Assembly (NCBI GenBank): GCA_938039225.1
Contig: CALHVH010000036.1
Span: 1 to 13,710 of the forward strand
Direction of reading: 5' to 3'
Origin: an uncultured Gammaproteobacteria bacterium
GTDB taxonomy: Bacteria; Pseudomonadota; Gammaproteobacteria; Steroidobacterales; JABDMI01
DNA length: 13,710 nucleotides
The notes under the pieces are model-generated. The model saw nothing but the letters and a program-made list of their open reading frames with translations, did not search any database and was not told where the DNA came from. Positions within the stretch are counted from its first letter, which is position 1. The number at the start of each line of letters is the position of its first letter. This document shows, in pieces, positions 1-7,197 of the stretch. Position numbers and translations under genes: made by a program.

Positions 1-440
1 GCCGAAATTTTTAATAAAACAAAAATACATAAGGCACTTGCTAGAAGTACATATAAGCCAACCCAGATTTCATTGTTTTCTAAAACATAACTTGTGATGA
101 TAAAAAATGCAGCTAAGATTAATGCCGTGTGATCACGTAAAGTGCTAGTCTCATAAGTTTTTATTGTGACCATACAAAGCAAAAAGGCACCGCCTGCTAA
201 AGCGCCTGTAATGGTATGAAAAGTTGAAAGCACGATTACCACACAGATACCGGCCATGGCGTATTTAAGCCAGTTTGGAGGCATACGCATCACTTTCTTG
301 TGCATCACAAACCGAATCAGCAATAAGCCCATCATCAGAATGAAAATATGCAGTGGCATTATGAAGGCATGCGGAAGTGCACTGAATATCAAAGCCGCTA
401 ATGTCCATGGGACTAGGCGATAGGAGGCATCGGACATCAT
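1..440 (-). CDS. TgpA-like transglutaminase membrane protein (DUF3488), N-terminal part only
   Basis: Reading the minus strand from an ATG at 440 gives an uninterrupted frame of about 146 codons that runs off the left edge, so only the N-terminal membrane region is present. It begins MMSDASYRLVPWT and shows several hydrophobic helices, with a PHAF.MPLH stretch near residue 23 and a GALAGGAFLLCMVTIKTYET stretch followed by LRDH. This pattern is typical of the DUF3488 domain in TgpA. In full-length members a periplasmic transglutaminase-like domain follows; here that part and its Cys-His-Asp residues lie outside the window. The start overlaps the stop of the DUF58 gene (ATGATGA), which suggests translational coupling. 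Co-occurrence of MoxR ATPase, DUF58 and TgpA genes is a well-known arrangement in gammaproteobacteria. An ATG three bases further in is an equally possible start. Confidence 0.8.
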   Translation of the reverse strand, partial: MMSDASYRLVPWTLAALIFSALPHAFIMPLHIFILMMGLLLIRFVMHKKVMRMPPNWLKYAMAGICVVIVLSTFHTITGALAGGAFLLCMVTIKTYETSTLRDHTALILAAFFIITSYVLENNEIWVGLYVLLASALCIFVLLKIS

Positions 441-1441
441 GACTTATTGCCTATCGAGGGCTCTAATTTATAGCTTGCAAGCGCTGCCAAACAATTGTGT
501 TTATGTTTATCACCTTGGTTGGTTGGTATGATAATGTCCCCTAATTTGAGACCATAATTTTGTTGCTTATCTTCGGCATCTAATATTAGGCGGCATAGTT
601 GCGACAGACGTGTTTCTAAGTTTCCAGAACTTAATTCATCAATATCAAATACACTGGTTTTTGATACGGATTCACTGAACTGTTTGACTAATAATTTATC
701 TTGGCTGGCATAACTTTTCCAAGCAATGTGTTGTGGAGAATCTTGCCATTGATACTCACGTAATCCGGCAAAGTCGTCTTGACCTGGCCGATTGCTTGAT
801 TTGTTGCTTTCACTTTGCGTACTCTGACCAAATATTTCAGGCGCTTCATCGCTAGGTTCCGGATACACAATGCAGCGTAATGGTTGTAATACTACAGTCC
901 AGGCAAAAAACATATTCATAGGAAAGCGCGTACTAAGCATATAGTGATCTATTTCTAAATATCCGCGTTGTGAGGTTTGCATGTGCACACTAGCAATGCT
1001 GCCATACTCGTCGACGCAGCAATGAGCATGATTGCTTAAGGCGAGTTTATGAGTAATTGCTATTTCAGGACGGTCTGTATCTTTATGCCATAAACGTAAT
1101 TGTAAAAGAGCATTTTCACCTGCAAAAACAGCTTCATTCAACATCGGTTCTACATAGATGTTCGATAGGTTACTGTTGGTCAGATGCATGGAAACAAAAC
1201 CAACAGCAGTCAAGATAAAGGTCAAAAGAAAAGCTAGACCATTGCTGTAATTCATTGATCCCAGTAATAATGCAAAGACAGCAAGAGCGAAAATGAAACC
1301 AAAGCGTGTTGGGATGATATAAATCCGACGGCCTGAAATTTTATAAGGGATGTTATCCGGTGCATGCCTCTTTTTGGCCCACTTAGGACTACGGTCAATT
1401 AAGCGTCTAGCAAAACTTCTTTTTTTAGTCTTAGTGGTCAT
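437..1441 (-). CDS. DUF58 domain-containing membrane protein
   Basis: This 334-residue protein has a basic N-terminus, two adjacent hydrophobic segments (about residues 46-62 and 67-86) and a C-terminal region with the DUF58 signature: GQDDFAGLREY at about 220-230, HIAWK at 238-242 and LLVKQF at 250-255. DUF58 proteins are usually encoded next to MoxR-type ATPases and are thought to work with them in assembling or maturing other proteins; the molecular role is poorly defined. Here the MoxR gene ends 23 bp upstream and the TgpA-like gene overlaps the stop by 4 bp, so the three form the standard trio. The start is an ATG with only a weak ribosome binding site. The N-terminal extension before the first membrane segment is rather long and lysine/arginine-rich, as expected for a cytoplasmic positive end. 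Confidence 0.88.
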   Translation of the reverse strand: MTTKTKKRSFARRLIDRSPKWAKKRHAPDNIPYKISGRRIYIIPTRFGFIFALAVFALLLGSMNYSNGLAFLLTFILTAVGFVSMHLTNSNLSNIYVEPMLNEAVFAGENALLQLRLWHKDTDRPEIAITHKLALSNHAHCCVDEYGSIASVHMQTSQRGYLEIDHYMLSTRFPMNMFFAWTVVLQPLRCIVYPEPSDEAPEIFGQSTQSESNKSSNRPGQDDFAGLREYQWQDSPQHIAWKSYASQDKLLVKQFSESVSKTSVFDIDELSSGNLETRLSQLCRLILDAEDKQQNYGLKLGDIIIPTNQGDKHKHNCLAALASYKLEPSIGNKS

Positions 1442-1464
1442 TAATTGGCATTAGGCAGCGATCA

Positions 1465-2394
1465 TTAGGGGATGGCTACTTCTTGCTGTAAAAATTGTGA
1501 TGCTGATTTGCCCACACGCTCTTTGTGACGTATGACTAAGCGATGGTCTACAACGCCTGATAAAACCGCTTGTACATCTTCAGGTAAAACGCCTTTATGA
1601 CCCGATAAAAAAGCCCAAGCTTTTGCAGCACGAATTAAGCCTAAAGCCGCACGTGGTGACAAACCATGTAAAAACAAATCAGTTTGTCTAGTAGTCTTTA
1701 TGATTGCTTGCACATAATCTAGTAGGGCAGGGCTTACGCTTATGTCATTGACGGCTTGGGTTAATGCTGTGAGTTGCTGCTCAGAAGTTGTGGCTTGAAC
1801 ATCTGTTAAAGAATGACGTGTATCACCTTGCTCTAATAAGCGACGTTCGGCTTTTGCGTCTGGATATCCTATATCTATACGCATTAAGAATCTATCTAAT
1901 TGAGACTCTGGTAATGGGAAAGTTCCAATCTGTTCGCTGGGATTCTGTGTGGCTATAACAAAAAATGGTTGCGGTAATTTATGAGCAACGCCATCATTAG
2001 TTACTTGACGTTCTTCCATGGCTTCTAATAGAGAACTCTGGGTTTTTGGTGTTGCGCGGTTAATTTCATCGGCTAATAACAGTTGTGAAAATACTGGACC
2101 GGCTTTAAATTCAAAGATTCTATCATCGCGATTGTAAATAGATACCCCAGTTACATCGGCCGGTAATAAATCACTGGTAAATTGAATTCGTTGAAAACTT
2201 AAGCCTAGAACCTTGGCTAAGCCATGAGCCAAGGTGGTTTTTCCCACGCCAGGCACATCTTCAATTAACAAGTGACCTTCGGCAAGTAAACAGGCCAGTG
2301 CCAAGCGCACTTGTTTTTGCTTGCCTAATATTAAGTCATCCATAGTCAGAGCGACTTGCTCTGCTAATGTGTGCAAATTAACTTGTGTATCCAC
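1465..2394 (-). CDS. MoxR-family AAA+ ATPase
   Basis: This 309-residue cytoplasmic AAA+ ATPase of the MoxR group matches the AAA_3 core plus lid family. Visible motifs are Walker A (DVPGVGKTT, Lys52), Walker B (LLLADEINRA, Asp109-Glu110), a sensor-1 stretch (FFVIATQNP, Asn151) and LPESQLDRFLMR with candidate arginine-finger residues near 168-172. Length is normal for the family. MoxR ATPases act as chaperone-like partners in maturation of membrane, periplasmic or metal-containing proteins, typically with the DUF58 product encoded beside them. The start codon is GTG, supported by an AGAGGA ribosome binding site five bases upstream. The gene begins 24 bp after the valS stop, so it may be read from the valS transcript. 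The actual client protein cannot be told from the sequence. Confidence 0.93.
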   Translation of the reverse strand: MDTQVNLHTLAEQVALTMDDLILGKQKQVRLALACLLAEGHLLIEDVPGVGKTTLAHGLAKVLGLSFQRIQFTSDLLPADVTGVSIYNRDDRIFEFKAGPVFSQLLLADEINRATPKTQSSLLEAMEERQVTNDGVAHKLPQPFFVIATQNPSEQIGTFPLPESQLDRFLMRIDIGYPDAKAERRLLEQGDTRHSLTDVQATTSEQQLTALTQAVNDISVSPALLDYVQAIIKTTRQTDLFLHGLSPRAALGLIRAAKAWAFLSGHKGVLPEDVQAVLSGVVDHRLVIRHKERVGKSASQFLQQEVAIP

Positions 2395-2399
2395 GCCTA

Positions 2400-2405
2400 T
2401 CCTCT
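2400..2405 (-). promoter_or_regulatory. Ribosome binding site fixing the MoxR GTG start
   Basis: On the minus strand AGAGGA precedes a GTG codon at 2394 with a 5-nt spacer. No ATG in the first residues offers a better start, and the protein read from this GTG begins at the usual distance before the MoxR core. Confidence 0.6.
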
Positions 2406-2418
2406 GGTTATGATTTAA

Positions 2419-5229
2419 TTACAACAATGCTTGCATTGTGGCAATTTGTTCATTTAATTGTTCTACGATTTGCTCAGCATCTGAGAGCTGAGTCTTGGTT
2501 TTTTCTACTACGGCTTCAGGAGCACTGTTTACAAATTTATCATTTCCTAGCTTTTTCACTAAGCCATCAACTTGTGCTTGAGACTTGGATAAACGCTTCT
2601 CTAAGCTTGCAATTTCAGCTGCAGCATCAATAAGACCTGCCAAAGGTACAAATAATTTCATCTGGCCAAGTAAAGCGGTCGCAGCAAGTGGAATTTCAGC
2701 TTTAGAGTCCAGAATTTCGATTGATTCGATTTTGGCAAGTTTATTAAGGAAGTTTTTATGCTTTTCAATTTTAGATAAGTCATCGAGAGAGGCATTTGAA
2801 ACCAAAACAGTAATAGTTTTTGATGGAGCAATGTTCTTTTCGCCACGGATTTGTCGTATACCTAATATGAATTGCTTAATCCATTCTACCGAATCTTCAG
2901 CTTGGCTATTATCTAAGTCAGGATCATATTCTGGGTAAGCCTGAATCATAATCGACGTATCATCAGCGGCTGATGAAGTTCCTGCCAGAGGAGCAACCGT
3001 TTGCCAGATTGTTTCTGTGATGAAAGGCGTGATAGGGTGCAGTAGACGTAAAAGTTTTTCTAAAATGTCTACTAGCGTATTACGAGTACCTTTTTTCAAA
3101 GCATTTGATGATTCATCACTATAAAGAACTGGTTTTGATAATTCTAGGTACCAATCGCAGAACTCATTCCAGGTGAAGTCATACAAAGCTTTTGCAGCTA
3201 AATCAAAACGATATTTTGCAAAGTCTGCATGCACCGTTTTAACAGTGGCGTTAAAACGCGACTGTATCCATTGGTCGGCCGTTGAATATTCAGCACCATC
3301 GCTAGAACAATCATGCTCTTCTGTATTCATTAAGACATAACGTGAAGCATTCCAGATTTTATTACAAAAATTTCGATAACCCTCAACTCGATTTAAATCG
3401 AAGTTTATATCTCGGCTGGTTGAGGCTAACGCAGCAAAAGTAAATCGTAAAGCGTCGGTACCATATGGTTCAATACCTTTTGCAAACTCTTTACGAGTAT
3501 TTTTCTCAACTTTTTTGGCCATCTGTGGTTGCATCATGCCACTGGTTCGTTTGGCGACTAAGCTTTCTAAATCTATGCCATCAATCAAATCAATAGGGTC
3601 TAAGACATTACCTTTGGACTTAGACATTTTTTGACCGTTCTCGTCTTTAATCAGGCCAGTAATATAAATTTCTTTAAAAGGAACTTTGCCAGTGAACTTT
3701 AGGCCCATCATAATCATGCGGGCCACCCAGAAGAATATGATGTCAAAACCGGTTACCAATACATTGGTCGGTAAGTAGGTTTCTAATGCTTCCGTTTTTT
3801 CAGGCCAACCTAAAGTAGCCATTGGCCATAAAGCCGAAGAGAACCACGTGTCTAAGACATCTTCGTCTCTACGTAATGCGATATCCCCTAAATTATATTT
3901 TGCTCTAACTTCATCTTCACTACGACCTACATAGACCTTAGCGTTTTCGTCATACCATGCGGGTATTTGATGCCCCCACCAGAGTTGACGAGAGATACAC
4001 CAGTCTTGAATATTCCGCATCCAATGAAAGTAGGTATTACTCCAGTTTTCAGGAACAAATTTAATATCACCATTTTCAACCGCTTTAATAGCAGGCTCAG
4101 CAAGTGGTCCTACTTTTACATACCATTGTTCTGTCAACATGGGTTCAATAACAACGCCGCTTCGATCACCAAAAGGTTGGGCAATAACTTTATTTTCTTT
4201 GCCTCTGTATAAGCCGAGTTCTTCAACTTCTCTAATGACCATCTTTCTGGCTTCAAATCTGTCTACACCAGCATAACGTTGTGGCACATTGTTTTCTTCA
4301 GTAACAATCATTCTTGCCTGTGTATCCATTAATTTAATTAAAGGAATATTGTTACGCATGGCCACTTCAAAATCGTTAGTGTCATGTGCGCCGGTAATTT
4401 TCACAGCACCTGAACCAAACTCTGGATCAGGGTATTCATCTGCAATAATAGGAATTAAGCGATCAGCAATCGGTAGTCTTACCATCTTGCCAATTAGGTT
4501 TTTATAACGCTCATCACTTGGGTGTACAGCCACAGCACCATCACCCAACATGGTTTCAGGACGAGTGGTTGCAATAACTATCTCTTCAATACCATCAACA
4601 GCACCATCAGCTAAAGGATAGGCGAAATGCCACATAGAACCATTGACTTCTTTGGTTTCAACTTCTAAGCCTGAAATTGCCGTTTGTAAAACTGGATCCC
4701 AATTAACTAAGCGTTGACCTCTATAAATTAAATCTTCTTCATGTAGTTTTACAAAAACTTCGGTAACGGCTTCAGACAGTTCTGGGCTCATGGTAAAAGC
4801 TTCACGCTCCCAATCACAAGAATCACCTAAGCGACGCATTTGCTGACTAATTGTTCCGCCTGATTGTTCTTTCCATTCCCAAATTTTTTCTACAAATTTT
4901 TCACGGCCTAAATCGTGTCTGGACACATCGTCCTTAGCCAGTAGTCTTTCTACAACCATTTGGGTAGCGATACCGGCGTGATCAGAACCCGGCTGCCACA
5001 AGGTTTTAGCACCGCGCATACGTTGATAACGTGTCAATGCATCCATGATAGTGTGTTGGAAGGCATGCCCCATATGTAAGCTGCCTGTTACATTGGGAGG
5101 TGGAATCATAATGCTATAAGCATCGGTATTATCATTGGCTACGTGTTTTCCTTCTTTAAAGTAACCTTTGCTTTCCCAGTCTTGGTAACAGCTTTGTTCA
5201 ATGGCGTGTGGGTCGTATGTTTTTTCCAT
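2419..5229 (-). CDS. valS: Valyl-tRNA synthetase
   Basis: This class I aminoacyl-tRNA synthetase attaches valine to tRNA-Val in the cytoplasm. Counted from the ATG at 5229 the protein has 936 residues, close to the bacterial norm. It shows the HIGH-type motif HMGH at 52-55 within PPPNVTGSLHMGH, the KMSKS motif at 534-538, and the editing domain that hydrolyses mischarged threonine (TTRPETMLGD and the GAHDTNDFE region). An anticodon-binding region and the C-terminal coiled coil typical of ValS follow. I chose the ATG at 5229 because MEKTYDPHAIEQ aligns with the usual ValS N-terminus. An upstream in-frame GTG at 5277 would add 16 residues but has no clear ribosome binding site and no family support. 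Neither start has a strong Shine-Dalgarno sequence. The gene lies upstream of the MoxR/DUF58/TgpA trio, and holC, the frequent upstream neighbour in enterics, is absent here. Confidence 0.97.
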   Translation of the reverse strand: MEKTYDPHAIEQSCYQDWESKGYFKEGKHVANDNTDAYSIMIPPPNVTGSLHMGHAFQHTIMDALTRYQRMRGAKTLWQPGSDHAGIATQMVVERLLAKDDVSRHDLGREKFVEKIWEWKEQSGGTISQQMRRLGDSCDWEREAFTMSPELSEAVTEVFVKLHEEDLIYRGQRLVNWDPVLQTAISGLEVETKEVNGSMWHFAYPLADGAVDGIEEIVIATTRPETMLGDGAVAVHPSDERYKNLIGKMVRLPIADRLIPIIADEYPDPEFGSGAVKITGAHDTNDFEVAMRNNIPLIKLMDTQARMIVTEENNVPQRYAGVDRFEARKMVIREVEELGLYRGKENKVIAQPFGDRSGVVIEPMLTEQWYVKVGPLAEPAIKAVENGDIKFVPENWSNTYFHWMRNIQDWCISRQLWWGHQIPAWYDENAKVYVGRSEDEVRAKYNLGDIALRRDEDVLDTWFSSALWPMATLGWPEKTEALETYLPTNVLVTGFDIIFFWVARMIMMGLKFTGKVPFKEIYITGLIKDENGQKMSKSKGNVLDPIDLIDGIDLESLVAKRTSGMMQPQMAKKVEKNTRKEFAKGIEPYGTDALRFTFAALASTSRDINFDLNRVEGYRNFCNKIWNASRYVLMNTEEHDCSSDGAEYSTADQWIQSRFNATVKTVHADFAKYRFDLAAKALYDFTWNEFCDWYLELSKPVLYSDESSNALKKGTRNTLVDILEKLLRLLHPITPFITETIWQTVAPLAGTSSAADDTSIMIQAYPEYDPDLDNSQAEDSVEWIKQFILGIRQIRGEKNIAPSKTITVLVSNASLDDLSKIEKHKNFLNKLAKIESIEILDSKAEIPLAATALLGQMKLFVPLAGLIDAAAEIASLEKRLSKSQAQVDGLVKKLGNDKFVNSAPEAVVEKTKTQLSDAEQIVEQLNEQIATMQALL

Positions 5230-5326
5230 GAGATTTAATGCGCTTTCGATTGTTGCGAGTCGAGTAGATACTTGCACTGTTTGTTATGAGTAAACCGTCA
5301 AATTATCACGATTATAGTAGTCGCGT

Positions 5327-5332
5327 ATTATA
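5327..5332 (-). promoter_or_regulatory. Candidate -10 element upstream of valS
   Basis: On the minus strand a perfect TATAAT lies at 5327-5332 and a second at 5311-5316, both between the LysR gene stop and valS. Neither has a good -35 hexamer at 16-18 bp, so the call rests on the -10 match alone in an AT-rich spacer. If used, the leader to the ATG at 5229 would be roughly 75-90 nt. The gap suggests valS has its own promoter rather than depending on the LysR gene. Confidence 0.35.
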
Positions 5333-5396
5333 CCTATTGCTTGAGAGCAGGGTTCGTTTAAAGCCCTGAAAATACTTAAAAAAGGGCAAATTTCTA

Positions 5397-6296
5397 TTAA
5401 TTTACAAAATTTATTGCAAGCTCGCTAACAATATCTCGTAACCAGTTTATTCCAGGGTCATCTTGGGCATTTTTATGCCAATATAAATTCAACTTAAGAT
5501 TGGAAACATCAAAAGGTAATTCTAGAACCGTGAATTTGTTTTCATCAACCAATGAGCGTGGCACAGTGATGGCTAAGTCACTTTGTTCAACAATCAATGG
5601 AGCAACTCGGTAATAGGGTATGCGTAATGCAATTTTTCGTTTATGTCCAAGTCGCTTTAGTACCGTATCTTCAAAACTGAGTCCTTTACGTCGACTAGAT
5701 ACCACAATGTGTTTTAAGTCTAAATATTCTTCTAATGTAAGAGAATTCTTAATAATAGGATGATTCTTGCGTACTACACAGACAAAAGGTGCGCTCTCTA
5801 TCTTAAGCGTTTCCAGTTGGGTACTGGCACTCGCGATAATGGCATCTAAGGCTAAGTCTATACTGCCTTTGCCTAGTTCACTTTCTAAATCTGAACGTTT
5901 TACATGGAAACATTCTAAAACAATATTAGGTGCTTCTTTTTGAATGCGTTCAATCAATTTAGGCAGCAATATTCCTTCCATGAGATCATTCATGCTGATG
6001 CTGAAACGTCTTTTGCTAGTACTGGGCTCAAATACTTCTTTACTGGAGAGGCTAGAATTTAATAATTGTATGGCTTCTTGTACGCGTTCAATAATACTTT
6101 CCGAAAATGGCGTTGGAGTCATGCCTTGATGAGTGCGAATAAAGAGTTGATCATTGAAATTGGCACGTAGACGATTAAGGGCATTACTTACCGCTGGCTG
6201 GGTAACTGATAAGGCTTCAGCAGCCCGAGTAAGGTTCCGTTGCTGGTAAATAGCAATAAATACTTTAAATAAGTTCAAATCGGTGTTTTTATGCAT
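5397..6296 (-). CDS. LysR-family transcriptional regulator
   Basis: This 299-residue protein has a classical LysR organisation. An N-terminal winged helix-turn-helix occupies about residues 6-65 (NLTRAAEALSVTQPAVSNAL followed by LRANFNDQLFIRT), then a linker helix, then an effector-binding domain from about residue 92 to the end. The ATG at 6296 places the helix-turn-helix at the normal distance from the N-terminus. The gene is divergent from the histidine phosphatase/acyl-CoA dehydrogenase/kinase cluster, with 142 bp between the starts. LysR proteins commonly control the divergent operon and repress themselves, so I infer it regulates that cluster, perhaps in response to an acyl or hydroxyacyl intermediate. 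The ligand cannot be read from the sequence. It reads toward valS but is separated from it by about 167 bp containing candidate -10 elements. Confidence 0.93.
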   Translation of the reverse strand: MHKNTDLNLFKVFIAIYQQRNLTRAAEALSVTQPAVSNALNRLRANFNDQLFIRTHQGMTPTPFSESIIERVQEAIQLLNSSLSSKEVFEPSTSKRRFSISMNDLMEGILLPKLIERIQKEAPNIVLECFHVKRSDLESELGKGSIDLALDAIIASASTQLETLKIESAPFVCVVRKNHPIIKNSLTLEEYLDLKHIVVSSRRKGLSFEDTVLKRLGHKRKIALRIPYYRVAPLIVEQSDLAITVPRSLVDENKFTVLELPFDVSNLKLNLYWHKNAQDDPGINWLRDIVSELAINFVN

Positions 6297-6317
6297 TACA
6301 TGACTCTGGACGATTTT

Positions 6318-6343
6318 TGTATATAAGTGATATGAATAATACA
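6318..6343. promoter_or_regulatory. Inverted repeat, possible LysR operator (TGTAT-N16-ATACA)
   Basis: Half-sites TGTAT (6318-6322) and ATACA (6339-6343) form a perfect 5-bp inverted repeat with a 16-bp centre. The site sits just upstream of the LysR start and over its candidate -10. LysR sites are typically interrupted dyads with a T-N11-A core; the spacing here is longer, so the assignment is tentative. Confidence 0.25.
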
Positions 6344-6364
6344 GATTTTAAAAATAAATTACAA
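6336..6364 (-). promoter_or_regulatory. Candidate promoter of the LysR gene
   Basis: On the minus strand TTGTAA (6359-6364) and TATTAT (6336-6341) are separated by exactly 17 bp. This would start transcription about 30 nt before the LysR ATG. The -10 overlaps the right half of the inverted repeat at 6318-6343, as expected for autorepression. The region is very AT-rich, so chance matches are likely. Confidence 0.4.
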
Positions 6365-6396
6365 ATATAATGTAAAAAGGCATAAAATACGTAAAT

Positions 6397-6415
6397 AGTC
6401 ATTATAAACATGACT
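6397..6415. promoter_or_regulatory. Perfect 6-bp inverted repeat (AGTCAT-N7-ATGACT), candidate operator
   Basis: AGTCAT at 6397-6402 and ATGACT at 6410-6415 are exact reverse complements with a 7-bp centre. The dyad ends 23 bp before the ATG of the first gene of the plus-strand cluster. A TATAAT at 6366-6371 lies upstream on the plus strand, and a TATAAA (6403-6408) lies within the dyad; neither has a convincing -35. The size and position suit a dimeric regulator, most simply the adjacent LysR protein. Confidence 0.35.
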
Positions 6416-6438
6416 TTATTTTTTGGAATTAGGAAAAA

Positions 6439-7143
6439 ATGGCAGAACTATATTTAATCAGACACGCTCAAGCTTCCTTTGGTGCAGAAAACTACGATAA
6501 GCTTTCTGAACTTGGACATAAACAATCGGAATGGTTGGGTCAGCATTTAGCTCAAGAGCAAATGGAATTCGATAAAGTTGTGCTTGGCGACATGGTTAGA
6601 CACAGAGAAACCCTAGAGGGTTTGCATAAAGGCTTGCTATCTCATCCTAAATTTTCCGACTTAGATACAAAAATTAAATCAGCAACGGTTTTCCCAGAAC
6701 TTAATGAGTTTGACTTTAAAGCCGTAGCTTTTGGGTTTATGCAGTTACATCCTGAGTTAGAGCCAAAGAAAAGTGCAGATCGTTCAGAATTTTACCGAGT
6801 GTTTAAATTAGCCATGAAAGCATGGTCAGATGGCCGTTTAGACGAGTTTGTTCCTGAGAAATTTTCAGAGTTTCAAGCACGTGTGATTAGTTTTCTAAAT
6901 GCTTTAAGTAAAGAGCATGTCGGTAAAAAAGTAATCGCTGTGACATCAGGTGGTGCTATCGGTATGGCGATTAGTCATCTATTAGGAGCTGATCAAGACA
7001 GCATGATTGATTTGAATTTACAAATTCGTAACACCTCCATCACACATTGTTTTTTTAATGCTGATCGAGCTCGCTTACATAGTTTTAATAACGTACCGCA
7101 TTTAGATAATATCGAAAAACGAGAGTTTATAACTTACAGTTAA
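6439..7143 (+). CDS. Histidine phosphatase superfamily protein, variant active site
   Basis: This 234-residue protein has the phosphoglycerate-mutase/histidine phosphatase fold. The N-terminal catalytic box is LIRHAQASFG, with phospho-acceptor His9 and Arg8. A VRHRET stretch (Arg54/Arg56) would supply the phosphate-binding arginine, and FPELNEFDF follows at about 85-93. At the place of the usual second catalytic His (normally an HG pair) the sequence reads VTSGGAIG, with Ser170 in the His position. From memory, a subfamily with RHGQASFG and TSGG boxes occurs in other proteobacteria, so this is probably a family trait rather than local decay. It may act on a small phosphorylated metabolite, or bind without turnover. 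An AGGA ribosome binding site lies 4 nt before the ATG. The acyl-CoA dehydrogenase gene follows 54 bp downstream on the same strand. Confidence 0.85.
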   Translation: MAELYLIRHAQASFGAENYDKLSELGHKQSEWLGQHLAQEQMEFDKVVLGDMVRHRETLEGLHKGLLSHPKFSDLDTKIKSATVFPELNEFDFKAVAFGFMQLHPELEPKKSADRSEFYRVFKLAMKAWSDGRLDEFVPEKFSEFQARVISFLNALSKEHVGKKVIAVTSGGAIGMAISHLLGADQDSMIDLNLQIRNTSITHCFFNADRARLHSFNNVPHLDNIEKREFITYS

Positions 7144-7197
7144 ATCAGTTTTATAACTCAATCACATAACTTCAGAAAATAAAAAATTGGAATTACT

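Noticed and set aside
2385..2633. 82-codon plus-strand frame spanning the MoxR-valS junction
   Set aside because: It overlaps two well-supported genes on the opposite strand; its leucine-rich product is what antisense of the ValS coiled-coil codons would give.
2585..2938. 117-codon open frame on the plus strand within valS
   Set aside because: It is antisense to the conserved C-terminal region of ValS, with no motif and no ribosome binding site.
5348..5368. Hairpin CAGGG-N11-CCCTG between the LysR gene and valS as a terminator
   Set aside because: The stem is only 5 bp with an 11-nt loop, and no T-tract follows in either direction.
7123..7159. Imperfect dyad and direct repeat of TTTATAACT around the histidine phosphatase stop
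   Set aside because: It is short, AT-only and imperfect, expected by chance in this composition; it is not a terminator.
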